From the NCBI RefSeq assembly GCF_040115645.1, contig NC_089573.1, positions 310,001 through 374,000 of the forward strand: DNA of 64,000 bases, in the 5' to 3' direction. The stretch's first letter is position 1. Each line of letters begins with the position of its first letter. Below the pieces are notes generated by a model that saw only the letters and a list, made by a program, of their open reading frames with translations, was not told where the DNA came from and did no database searches. The DNA is from Euwallacea fornicatus. Its lineage: Eukaryota > Arthropoda > Insecta > Coleoptera > Curculionidae. This document shows positions 23,353 to 36,000 of the stretch, piece by piece. The position numbers and the translations under genes were made by a program.

Positions 23353-26189
23353 AGTACTTCTTATATTAAAATTTTGGATATGTCAAATGAAATTTTATTT
23401 TTATTTTATCCCCCCTTGGCGTGCGTTCCTCACACTGTCGAGATTGAAATGATTGGTCTGTCACCACTTCTTGATTATGACTCGAACCCTATTAAAAATC
23501 GCAGATTTTTTCACCAACTGCCGCTGAACATGTGTTTTGTATAGGTTATTAATCTTGGATAACGATCGGTGGAAAAAACCTTTAAGCTCGAGGGTGCTGT
23601 ATTATATAAGGGAGGAAGCGTGCACGCTTGTAAGGAGAAAATCCACAAGATTATCAGATATGGCACCGCAGCGAATTTCATATCGAAATAAAACGAACAG
23701 TTTTCCTTCAAACCTTTGACTTGGGATTTTTTTTTTAAATATATGAGATTTTCTGCGAACGAGACATCAAATCGTATTGCGTAACTCTCCCATCTATTAT
23801 CTCCGACATTTTTTGGATATGAGTAATTTTATCTTTAAGATGAGTTTTCGTGTTGCATGTTGTGAGTTATCTCAAGTGGCTTAAGGTTGGAAATTTGTGC
23901 TGGTTAAGGAAACTGAGGGTATAGCAACAATTCCAGAGTTAATTAACTCTAATTGGTTTCTAAGATACTTTCGGCCCGAATTCGAGAGTTAACGAGGAAA
24001 GAGTAAGATCTTGTTTTGTAACTCTTCGAGCGAATTTCCTAATTGTTTCTTGGAGTGTAAACACATTCCATGAAAAAATAGTTTTGAAGTATTTTCAATT
24101 ATCCCATTCAAAAATACAGTGCGAGTTCCAATTCACAGCAGCATGATTGAAATTAGCCGGGTAAGTGTTACATAAGCTCAATTTAATTTAGAGCAGCGAG
24201 TTGGCTGGCAAAAATCTATACTTGACTGTACGAATTAGGGCTGATTTCCTTTCGTTAGTGGCAATCAAAATACAAAGGGTGGATTAGTGAAGGTGTGCGT
24301 TTCACCACTGAAACGTAACCGAATCGCCTAATTACCCTCACCTCGCAATATTAATAGACGATTAGGTTTTAATTAAATAAAATGAATTGCAAAAAGTAGA
24401 AAATCGGTAGTTGGTAAAGAACGCAAACTTCCGTGTGGGTTTTGTTGGAATTGCCACAATTCTCGGGAAAGGAGACAAACATATGTAATTTGGTGCAATA
24501 TGCAGATTTTTATGTTTAGGGCTTTAAAATCCTAATATTAAGCTCGGGCGAGACACTGCATATAAAAATGGGACCCGTGGAGCTCCAAATATAGAAATTT
24601 AAATCTAATGAATAGCAAGGCATGTACTGAATGAGAATTTTCCGTTTTGTTGTTCTTGCATACGTACGAGACCTGTATCTGTGTGTGAAATTCATACGGA
24701 TCAGCATTTTTCATGTTAAGCTTTTGAAAGCAACTTGAGAGGGGCTCAGAAAAGGGGTGCTATAAAACAAAAAATAATGAAAATATTTCAATATCGTTTG
24801 AAAATTGAGTTATTCGGTACGAAAAACTTTGCCGTTCGTCCCTTCAAACGATTTTCTAATTAATTATTATTAGAAAGGGTTTCCTTATAATCTTGAAGGG
24901 TCTTTGTGCCCCAAACATTTTGCAAAAAATCTTTTTTTTCCCGACGAACTAACGGTGACATTTATTCCTTACAACATTTCTTCTTGCATAACTGAAATCT
25001 TTGCCGAGTCCCTATTTAACTTTCTGAAAGGGCCCCATTAAAGCTTTAATTAATGAATTACCGATTTGCTATTAACACTCGAACCTAATTTTGTAGAATC
25101 CAATTTGGATATCGCTTTCTTTTAAGCACGACGGCTTATTGTTTTAATTTCGCGAGGTCCTTTCATCTTGTATTCACGGATAAGCAGTTAATTTTTCGAT
25201 TTCTGAACTAAAACTAAAATAATTACGAAAATACAACTTCGCCCAAGGGAGGCGCAAGCGTTGACTCTCCCTCTAATTTTCTTGCTGAACTGTTTGAAAT
25301 TTGCAAGAAACCAATTTAGACGTCTTAATTAATGGATAATAATTCCTCCAGCCAGCCATATTGTTAATTGGAAGTTGTCTATTTAATGCCATCGTATTTG
25401 TTTTTCTTAGAATGTGGATTAGGCGACGTTTTGCTCTCGATCGACTCTGGTTGTTGTCGCAAAATTAATCAATCTTTGATCGAATTTTAGTGTCACGAAA
25501 AGTTTCTAATTCCTGACCTTTCTTGTCTGCTAAAGTGAGCACTGGGTCTTCAGGGATATATGTAGACAATAACTCATTTCGATTTGAGCCGAAATAATCC
25601 AAAATCAGGTATATAACGAAATTAATTCAGTCCGAACCACAACAGTGAATGAAATTGTTCATGTCCCAAAACCAGTATAACCGCAACTGTGTATTATCCA
25701 GGTTCAAGTATCGCCGTTATTTGCGTTTGATTTTTATTTCATCTCTCCGGTTGGAAATTTCACATTCCCGAACGTGCTTCCCTGTAAAAACAAATTAAAA
25801 CTTTTAATCAAAAAACAAATAGCAAGGACTCCGATGTTTAAAAATAATTTAAAGCGAATTGTAAGCGCAAAAGCGTTTACATAATTTAGTGCTTCCTGGC
25901 GTATCTTTAATTTGGTTATGTCAACTGGATACTATTTTATGCTTAACGGAAAATTGTTTTGCGTCTGGGTTATTTAGAGCATATTTTTTAATTACTTAAA
26001 ATTGAAATTAACTTATGTCTCCAAATTAGGTAAATTGGTAACATCGCCAGTCTTATTCTTTCAGAAAATATTTTCACGAAATGAAGCGTACAAAAATGTC
26101 GGACATTTTTTGACAAAAATTAAGATCCATTACGACTTTATGCCCTGCTCGAGCTCTGCATTCAATTATCTCGAGTCGAACACCCCGGA
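23353..26189. other. Intron sequence, nothing identified
   Basis: AT-rich sequence with only short unassigned open frames and no recognised repeat. Confidence 0.45.
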
Positions 26190-26220
26190 GACCGGTTTCG
26201 ACCCTATTAGGTCTCGTCAG
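26190..26220 (-). ncRNA. Hammerhead-ribozyme-like core
   Basis: On the minus strand the order is CTGACGA, a stem GACC/GGTC with a 6-nt loop, GAAA, then CCGGTC. This is the hammerhead core (CUGANGA, helix II, GAAA, cleavage triplet GUC). Helix III would be ACCGGU, a self-complementary 6-mer too short to close alone. Minimal hammerheads of this kind are known from Penelope-like retroelements, and this window also holds a Penelope-like relic at 8.1 kb. The flanks pair only weakly as helix I, so this copy may be inactive. No reverse transcriptase lies next to it. Confidence 0.5.
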
Positions 26221-26581
26221 CTCGTCATTTCTACCTGTGTTTAATTGACTCTTGAGATGAACCGAGCTGAACAAACCTAAAAGCGCCTATAGACATGCAA
26301 CAAACATCGTATCGCAACACTGTCCCGCACCATTTTCTTGTTAGACGTGGGAAAACGGTGTGTCACGAATTTATACGTAATAGAACATCGTCGCATATCA
26401 TATCAGCAGAACATGCTAGCGTTATATCAAAATCAAAAGAATAAAATTGATATAAATGCGGAAAATAAATCGTTACTGTGTTACGGAGCTCCATCAAGAG
26501 AGAAGTGGTATAATACCAGCGCTTATAGTTTCTTTGACGTGACGGGGAAATATTGATAATCCGTAAGAAGCCTCAACATTA

Positions 26582-26631
26582 CACTGTTACGCCACGGTGT
26601 TACGCGACGCTGTTACGCGACGCTGTTACGC
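26582..26631. repeat. 13-bp minisatellite, about four copies
   Basis: Three consecutive 13-mers (cacggtgttacgc, gacgctgttacgc, gacgctgttacgc) preceded by a shortened copy cactgttacgc. It is locally CG-rich compared with the surroundings. Confidence 0.85.
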
Positions 26632-28754
26632 AGTGCCATTCATACGCGTTACTAGACGGTGTTGCTTTACATCTTCTGTACGCAGTTTAGTAGAGTCGAA
26701 ACTTATCTTTGGGTTTCTCAGCTCAGATTTTTCCTACGACTCTGGCACTCATAGTCCTTAACAATTATTTTCAAGTTGGTTCCTGTATCCGCGGTTCAAA
26801 ACAAAATTCCAATTTCGAAATTTTTGCAAGTTGGCGAAAGCCATTTAAAATTCCTCCAAGTTAAATTCGGATTATTTAAAACATATATCTTTGTAAAGTT
26901 ATCTCCCAACATTTTAGGATGATAAGAGATATTTAAATTTAATTATTGTATTTGTAGATTCCTCCGAGTTGGCCATAACAAATATAAGTAGTTGAAACTC
27001 TTGTTCAAAATACCTTTCAGCACAGTTCTCTATAATATTCTAGAAATTATCCCTCTAAGAAACACTTTATGCTACGTTATGTATGTTTATTTCCTGTCCC
27101 GATTAACTGCCATGATCAGCGATAAAAAGAACTTGCGAACCTTACTTTAGGTAAGTTTATCAAAAAAAAAAAAATGTAAAATCAGTTCCTTCGAGTCAAA
27201 ATGGCTAAAAACGCAACCTGAAATTTTGGATCGGAAAGAAACTATAAAAATGATAGTTTCTTACATAATTCTATCACATTATTTATATATATTAGCTAGC
27301 TATGAGTGTCTGATAAAATTACAGAAAAAAAACATAACTCATTTTTCCAATTTGATTTCTTCTATAGAATACAAGGTTACAATACGTGCGTCACTAATCT
27401 CGTCTAAACAAGTACTGTTTTTTAATTAAAATTTACTGGGTTAAATTCTTAAAATTGAGTAGCGTAAATTCTTTCCTGGGCTCTACAAAATAATGATCAA
27501 AAACTATATTTACAGAACATTTAAAAAATAGACAATTTTTTTAAATCATTCTCTCTTCACTATGAGCCAAGCCACTCCAGTGAAAGTTCAACAGAGTAAC
27601 ATTGCTGCAATTGTTCAATATTAACCTATACTACCTTAGGTAAATAGCCTTAAAAATTGTATCAGCCTTGAATGCAATGTACCGTCATCGATAAAATAGC
27701 AGAAATTTGAATATTTCGAGGGATTTCACTTCAACACCTGAACTTGCGATCATTAAACGACACATAAAAGCTCTTGTTCTATAAAAACCATGTTTACTTT
27801 ATCTCCCGCTATATTTTACGTTGTATTTACTTTTGTGGGAGAAGTTTAAATAGCTTTTTCGTATAATTTCTGTCTTAAAAAAAAACATAGAATTTATATG
27901 TATACAGTGTGTTTCAGTTTCAGCATAAATCCTTTCCGATAGAGGTGGAAAAACTCAAATAAGACGACTTTATAAACAAAAAAAAAATGAAAAACGTATA
28001 TTAACAAACATTTAGGGTGTCGAAATAATTTTTTTTTTCGTTTCATATCAACTAGCCTCCACAGCAATTCGCAAAATCTCCAGAGTGATATTTTTTCAAA
28101 GGTCAGTCTGCTTTTGCTGCTCTAAACGTTTTTATGATACTCTACTGACAGTTAGTAATTGAAATTTTAAATTCGCCGTTAATTTACTAACTTTTTTGTC
28201 TTTTACATTTTTTCATATATATTACGTGTTTTCCAGCAATTTTCAAAAATATCCGCATACACGCTCCACTTTTATTATGAAACTCGAATAGGTATTAGGG
28301 AATCTATAGGACCCTTCTATTTTTTCCCCAATTAATATGCTGATAACGCTAAAAATGTAATAATTTAATATTTAGTGCTAACTTAGAATAGATAAGAAAC
28401 TAAACTTCAATATTTTTCGCTTTTCAAGTACTGATATATTGTGAATGCCCATCGGCGAATTGTCGTAAAAATTGAGAGTTTTTTTCTGATACTTTTGTAA
28501 AAAGTAAGTTCAAAAGACAAAAATTTTCCAAATTAAATTATTAATGGGTGTCAACGGCGTGTCATATAAAAAAGGAGTGGAAAAAGTGGGTCTCGCCCTT
28601 AAAAAAATGTATCATGTAGATTTTTGGATTGGCTTTAATACCGATTGACGAGAACTTTTGTGAAAAAATGCAAATATCAAGTTTGTACTAAATATATCAA
28701 AAATCACAATTAAAAAATATACTGAAATATGAATACCCTATATGTTTGCTAAAA
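26632..28754. other. Intron sequence with a candidate recursive splice site
   Basis: No gene or named repeat was seen. It contains the CAG-like TTAG|GTAAGT junction at 27149-27154 described separately. Confidence 0.4.
27136..27156 (+). promoter_or_regulatory. Candidate recursive (ratchet) splice site
   Basis: A pyrimidine-containing acceptor gaaccttactttag is followed at once by the consensus donor GTAAGT. This back-to-back acceptor/donor is the form of zero-length exons that split long insect introns. It lies near the middle of the 18-kb intron between 20038 and 38343. Chance occurrence is possible in this much sequence. Confidence 0.35.
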
Positions 28755-29579
28755 CTGTGGCTCTAAATATTTGCCCTAGTTCACTTTTCACTAACATTTT
28801 TTTGTTTTACTCGAAAATAGCAATAGGACAAAACAGGATAAAAATACTATCTTTTGACGTTTGTATATATTTTTAAATGTTGGTTACATAAATGGGAGGA
28901 CAGAATAACCGATTTAAAAAAATTAAAACATGAGTTAAGTGACATCTGAAATTAAAGGTCTTTCAAAACTACTCTCAATGGTGTATTGAGATTCAAAATC
29001 TATCGATTAGTTTTTGAAGAGAACGGGTATAAATTTGGTGTAAAATACAATACAAACTTGGTTAAATAGTACGTAAACATCGATAAAACTTGTTGTTTGT
29101 TGTTAGGAAACTGGTTGATTTTTTATTTTGTGATCGCACACAAGTTTTTGGTAAAAAAGAATAAAGAAACGAATTTGACCAAATACTATTTGTGACCACA
29201 TAATCGAGAAACAACCGATTTCCTATCAACAAACAAGCTTTTTCATTGTTTGCGCGCTATTCAACTGAGTTTGTATTGTATTTTTCACCAAATTTATGCT
29301 CGTTTTCTTCTAAAGCTGAACGATAAATTTTTGAATCTCATTACACCATTGAATGTAGTTTTGAAATATCTTTAATTCGACGTGTCACATGTCCCGTGTT
29401 TCAATTAAAAAAACTTCGACCATTTCGTCTCACCGGTGACGTAACTAGTAATTAAAAAAACAAACATACGTCAAAGATAGTATTTTTTGTCGCATGCACG
29501 CTTTGTCTGCTTTTGAATTGTTAAAAATGAGTAATTCGTTAAAAAGTTCATGGTTGGAGGGGGTAACTTAGAGCCGCAG
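28755..29579. repeat. Second large imperfect palindrome, about 0.8 kb
   Basis: The arms (about 28755-29152 and 29178-29579) are inverted copies around a loop of about 25 bp. The outer pair is ctgtggctctaa with ttagagccgcag. Inner pairs include atacaatacaaac (29047) with gtttgtattgtat (29269), and caatggtgtattgagattcaaa (28977) with its partner near 29335. It is diverged but clearly colinear. There is no coding capacity. It is a different sequence family from the palindrome at 22.3 kb. Confidence 0.82.
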
Positions 29580-32500
29580 AGTATACGTTTTTTACACAAT
29601 GTTTGTTTTCAAAGTTGTCTTATTTCCACCACGCAGTGAAAGAACACAAGTGAGATCCGAAACTTGCTGTATTATTTGTCTTAAAATTGAAGAGACAAGT
29701 GCTTTTTGGATTATCGCCGTAATATTATCATTAACTTCTGCTGCGTGCTTGTTAATTTGAACAACTAATCTGGAACAACCCTTAGAAATCAGCGAAAGAC
29801 TGAACAACACACATAGATGTTATTTATCTTTTTGTAAATTTTAACTTAAACAAAAGCTGCCACTTACGAACTTACATTTGCGTCTATACAAATATTAGCA
29901 GAACGGAAAAAATACGCTTTCGTTACTGAATAGGGCCCGAAGTACAATCTTAGTTTCAAAGGGATATTATATCAGCTAGCACCAAAGTTACACGTTAAAG
30001 TGATTACAAGCACAAATAATGGATTCGCTGATTTAGGAAATTCGATATCGATTTCATCTTTCCATAGCCGTCAAATGCGATTTATAATTAATTGAAAGAG
30101 CTTTTTAAAAATGAAAAAGCGAACGTCTTTGTAGGAATTTTATCACCAACTAATGAGGCAATAGAAGGAAAGTAATAAAAACCGTAATGAAATTAATTTG
30201 ACTGATCCGGGCGGAAAGTCGACGCGCTCCCAATAAATGCGGTTTTTCTTTGGCTGAGAGTAGAAATTAGATAGAAACGATCCAAATCTTCAAGTCGCGC
30301 AAGGTTTCATAAATAAGGAGATAAACAAAATTAAACGTCGGCATTGTGTTATCATTTTTCCCTTCTAAAATAAAGCAGATTTATATTTAGATGCGTTAAT
30401 GAGTTGCTTTCGTATTGTAGCCTATTTGGAAGTTTAAATTGACTATAAGCCATACGTTAAGTGACATTTAGAAAATAGATTTTTGAGTAACTATCAGCTT
30501 ATTTTCCCAGATATAAATTTCCAACTGAGAGCAATACTGAAAAGTCTTAACTCAGTGACAATTAACTGACAATAGATAAAAGAACATTAAAATTGCACGT
30601 TCATAGTCCTGTCTGACGGATTTAGGATGGTTTATCTTATGCACTGGGTGATATACACCATAGTGACGACGGTAATTTCCAAAAACGATAAATTTGAATG
30701 CATATCTGGGGTATTATGCACGAGGCAGGTGCAGTTATCAGGAATAGGCAATAAGGCTTAGTGACTTGAATCACGATTGATTTGAAACATGTATATCCGA
30801 TCCAGTATTCAATGTGTCGCAGTTGCAACACGCTAAAAAGTTCAATTCAAGAAAATGTCTCGCAGCATTGTTTATCATATTTGGCTAAACTTTTGCCCCA
30901 GCACTTACAACTTATCGCAACTCCAAATTTGATCAACATCTAGAAACTTTCTTCCGAAGAGCTTTCTTTTTCTCGCCAAAAGAGCAAAAGTGTTTAAACC
31001 TAATTTGAGATTCAAATATAACGACGAGAGAAAATTTGCTAGTTAATTTTTCCCGAATAAATTTGTTACGAATTAATAAAACTTTGCCGAACAGAAAATG
31101 CCTGAACTTTAAATGCCCTCGAGTTGTATGTCGATTCAATTTAACCCTTTTCGACATTATTGAGTACTCCTTTCTTTGATTCAATCTTATTTCACGATTA
31201 ATTAAATCTTCAATTTTTGGTTCTTTGCCCTTAGCGGCGATCCCTAAGGGAGCGCGAAAGGTATTAAGTCGATGAAAAATTTTAAATTCTAATCCCTAGG
31301 ACTAAGTTTCTCGTGTCCCATCCTGAAGTGCCGTTTATGTGACTTAGTAATTAAAGGACATCGCGAAGGCAGTTTTCTTTAAATCCTGATTATGTTATTT
31401 GGTTTATCTTTGCTCCTTTATTAAGGATCCGTTTTCAGAAGATAAAGTTTTCAACCTAAATATAAAAGCATCAAGAGGGACAATTTAAACCTGGGAATTA
31501 CAAGTGCGTCGCAGTAAGACGACTACGTGTCGGATTTATGTTAAAATTGAGTTTTTCAAATGACGTGAGTGCCTCATTTCGATTTGTAATGATACATAAA
31601 AATCTGAAGTTGGTCCTCGTTAAAGTGAAATTTTATTTCGTGATATACTCAAAGGTCTCGTACTTCGAGTAAATAGTTTCCTGGCTGTCTGTACACAGTT
31701 TATTGATCTTACTTTCTTAGAAATTCCAGACTGTTACATTAAAAGCTGCGGTTTTCGAAGAGTAGTAAGTTCGACTTCACAGCAAAGCCACTTAGACGTA
31801 ATAAAACACCAAATACGGAAAACTGGAGGATAGATAATTTTAAAAATCCCTTTTTGTTTAACGAATGTGGACCAAACATAAATCTAACTTATGGTCGTAT
31901 AAAAAGATGTGGTCAAGTAATTGAATTTTATGTTGCTGACGTTTCCAGGTTTTTCTTTAAAACATATCGTGGATCTCAAGCTACAACCGGTAAAAATTGC
32001 TGGATATATCTTCGCATTCCAATCTCCGGCACGTAGTAGCCGCATTTTAGTTCTGTATCTAATAAACTAATGGGGAAACGAACTAATTCTTGTCTACAGT
32101 CCCACAAACCAACTATTAAACTGAAGTGGTCCAACTTGAAGCTTTCAAAGCTAAAAGTTTCCCTCAAAAAGTTCTAAATAGTGATGCCAGAATCGTTCGC
32201 GTTCATTACCTTCGGTTAAATTTCCAGCCGTTCAATTAGTTGCAGTTAAATTAGTTTAAGGCCGAACCAGAGATATACACACATATATGTGTATATGTCG
32301 CATTGAAATATCATTTACTATTAAATTCGGTTAGCGTACACGAAACCATGGAAAATTGATAACAAGCAGGACGATTGGTTTCCGTCTAAATAATTAGTCC
32401 CTGCTATTCGCCACTGTTGCCTTATTGATGGTATGCGCAGCAACTGAAGGGGGGTTACGAATCGTTAATGTCTTGATATTTGTATTTACAATGAGGCAGT

Positions 32501-32975
32501 AAGGTCAATTCACCTTTAAGCCATGTCATGGGTGAGGAATAATCAAATCTGGGCAGTTAAACAGTCTTGTGGAACTACAATCGGAAAGTGCAAATGACTA
32601 TACTCTATACCAATTTGTAAAAAAGAAACAGCTGGTCATGCAAAACATGTTTGAGAGTCTATGGGAAAAAGGATATACGCATTTGTCATGGTAAATGGTG
32701 GTGGTGATTTTCCACAACCGTTATAATGTGTCTCTTTTGCAAAAATACCAGTGGTGCACTCCTCCATTTCCCTATCACAATTGACATGGTGGCCCCTATG
32801 TACGTTTACGCTTACAGCATTTTTCTCTAAATAGAAGAGTATGTACTGTTTCAACTACTGTGTAAGCATGCCGAGATTCGATAAAATATCTTGTCTCATT
32901 TCAAATGCGGAAAAAATATTGTTTTTAATATTTAACACCCTGTATTTCGGAAACCACTCATTTTGGTATATACTT
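29580..32975. other. Intron sequence, nothing identified
   Basis: Short open frames only. A small palindromic run acacatatatgtgt near 32280 is simple-sequence-like. Confidence 0.45.
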
Positions 32976-33060
32976 TTATATAACATTTTCGTCGTATTGT
33001 GAGAAAAATCCAAAGAATCAACTTCTTAAATGTCGCAATATTCTTAGGGCCCACCCCGTA
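32976..33060 (+). repeat. Dispersed repeat related to the element at 62.7 kb
   Basis: The segment from tttatataacattttcg to gggcccaccccgta matches both arms of the short element at 62735-62906. One arm is inverted (gtgagaaaaatccRaagaatcaRcttcttaaa) and the other direct (atataacattttcg, aatccaaagaat). It probably represents one end of the same TA-inserting family. Confidence 0.6.
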
Positions 33061-36000
33061 TATTTCCTTATAATTTAGAAATATGCACCACTTTTTTTCT
33101 AAAATTCACTTATTCGGAAGGAGTATTTCCGCGTATTTTTGCATATTACCGTCACCCTCATCTCACTATAAGAAATATATCCTGGCACTTTGTCACTTGA
33201 ATTTTGCGAACTTTGCATCGCGATTTTATTTAATTAACGGTGGTACGCTTTGTACAATTTTGAATTCCTTTCTTAAAACTGTAATTAGCATGAGACAAAT
33301 GAAGAGTACGCCTGAAGAAAATGATCTTATATTCACAGTACGATGAGGTGTCTATGTATAAGTTTCACTTAGTTCAGTTTTGTAATAGATTAATGTAAAA
33401 AGTTTTCACTTTACCCGGGTAAACTTACACCATTAGGGTGCTAAGTACAGTTTTTCAGCGACATTTCTTCGTCGCTTTGCCCTGGAAATATTAAACTTTT
33501 CTAAATGTCAACCAGATACTTATAATTTTTCAAGATTTAGAGGTTGGGTACCGACGCCTTACAAATCCTTCCCATTTCGTCGAGAAATTTATTACCCACA
33601 CACTTTTTCGCCAGTTATATTTTATTTTTAAATACACCGGAGGATATTTGTCATTTCAACCAAACAGAATCCCAACCATATCATTTTTAGCGGCTTAAAT
33701 AAAATGGAATTTTTAATTTTAGGCATTAGAGAATGTTGGATTCGTGTAAATAAAGGAAATGAGTTCGGCAGTTGCTTGAAATTCTTTGCGCCTATTTATG
33801 TCCTCATCAATATTTATGAATAAATATGAAAATGTATTAACTCCCGCTACGCGAATGATGAGATGAAACTGCGTCTCTTTTTAATATACCCTCCATCCTT
33901 CCCCCGGTTAGGTCCAAGGACATCGCGCCTTGGTAGGTGAAAGGATATCGCGCAAATTAAACCTTCAAGTATTGCGTTATTTCGCTGAAGTAAATACGTA
34001 AATACATGCGAATTTTCAAAATAAATAGCCAATTTGTGCAAACATCTGACCCTCCAGTGACATATATCATTGTCCCTAACGAGATTTTGTTAACGCCGGA
34101 CCTTATGTTTCACTGTAAAATATGGGCCATATCAGCCGGGCAAAGATAAACAGTGAATGCGATCTTTTTAGCCCAAAAGGTAAAATAAATAAATCACTGA
34201 CATTTTAGAGTAAGAAAAAGAGAAATTATTCGTACAAATCCCTCGGGTGTGGGAAATGTCACATCTGCTCACCGATATAATTTCGGCAGTATATCAGCCA
34301 AGATTTGAGGGTCGTGGTTTAATTTTACAAATTTTGCTCTGGTATTGTTATTATTTTCATGCATCTTATCGCAGCAACGTTTTAGTGAGTTAACACCTCA
34401 AGTCACCTACCACACGTCCCGAAAGCAGTTTAGAAATGACGGAAATGTGTAACAAAATTAACCAATAAAAAAATTAAAATACGTGATTATGCAAGTTGAG
34501 CACGTATGTTCATCGAGCCTGATTGCAATTTGGATCGCTTTCTTTATACAGACATTTTCCCCTTTGTAGTGAAAAGCTGTTGAAATTGCGATGTTTTTAA
34601 AACACGAAACTTTTTATGGAGTATGTACGTGTTTAACATTTTAAATTGGTTTTAGCTTCATACGGTAAATACACAATGTTCCTAGGGAGACGTAATATTA
34701 AATTTAAAATGGATTTTACGCGCTATTAAAGTATACTTGAAAATGAACAGTGAGGTGTGAATTTGGCACGGTGCATGTGGGAAAAGCAATAAAGTATTAC
34801 TAGGAATAAAATCGATAATGCAGCATCTGCTTTTTTCTTTATCGTGTCAAATTTTCGGGTCGCCAGGGGACGTTAATTTTATTTTAGGAAAATAAATTGC
34901 GAATTAAAACCTACTGCGGATATAATTTAACTTTATTTCTAGAAAATTGAACTTGTAAATTACACTGAAACACATTCGATCCCTGTTTTAGTCACATTCA
35001 TTTAAAACAACCTTAACATCGTTACTGGAATTAACATAAATTTCGAATTTTTGGCTTCGTACCACAATATTTTCCATTTGAACTACATATATTAGAATTT
35101 AAAGCATATTTAATTCTCTTCTGAAAATATAACGATTCCGATATTTTCCAGCTTAATTGACATTTCAAATAAACATATTGCATTATGGCTATAAAACACG
35201 TTTTGTATGTTTAACACATCTGTTTGCTTTATATTCACCACTGTATAAAGCTTTTAAGTTCTATTTGCTGAACCGTAATTCAGGTCGTTACTCCACCGAA
35301 TATAATTTCTATCAACAATAACCGCTTAATATTTAAGATTTATCTTTGCGATACTCCACCCGAAACAGGTCGAAAGTCAAAATTTTACTTGTGATGGGTT
35401 TGGATATTTGCGATCCTATTTCAAGTTATCACTTAGCAAAATTACTCCTGGGGCTTTTCTATTCAACGGGCTCTCGTGCTTACGTGGGACCTAGCTCAAT
35501 CTTTCACCACTGTTTTTAATTTCTTAAATTGGTAGTATTTTCATGTACAACAAGGTGTCTATCTAATGTTTTCTAATGTGAGAAAATCCCAGGGCAATTT
35601 TAACAAAGTAAATTTTAGAAAACACGTCAGTTTTGATTGGGATCTCCTACGAAAGTCTGGTTAAACATGTTGTGGTTAGGTTCCTGGAAAGTCTCAAAAA
35701 TATCCAGAAAGTGAAAGAAGAAAATCACGTTATTTCAGGTTGCAAGAGTTCCTTGAAATACACTTGCAGCCGTAGAAAAAGACAGGAAACTACAGAAGGA
35801 AAGAGAAATTTAAGTTCCTGTACTCTCATGTATTTAATGGACATGCCTTGCGAATTTCAGCTGTTAATGCCAGTTTGCGAATATATCGGATAATCTACAC
35901 TAGGAACATTTCTCGAGAACAATTATTGGAGGAAGAAAAAATTAAATCATATATCGGGCGTTCATTAAAAAAATCCTCGCAATGGGGGACGAATACTAAG

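Noticed and set aside
26002..26274. Open frames on both strands over the hammerhead-like core
   Set aside because: Neither shows retroelement protein motifs; the openness looks incidental to the structured RNA-like sequence.
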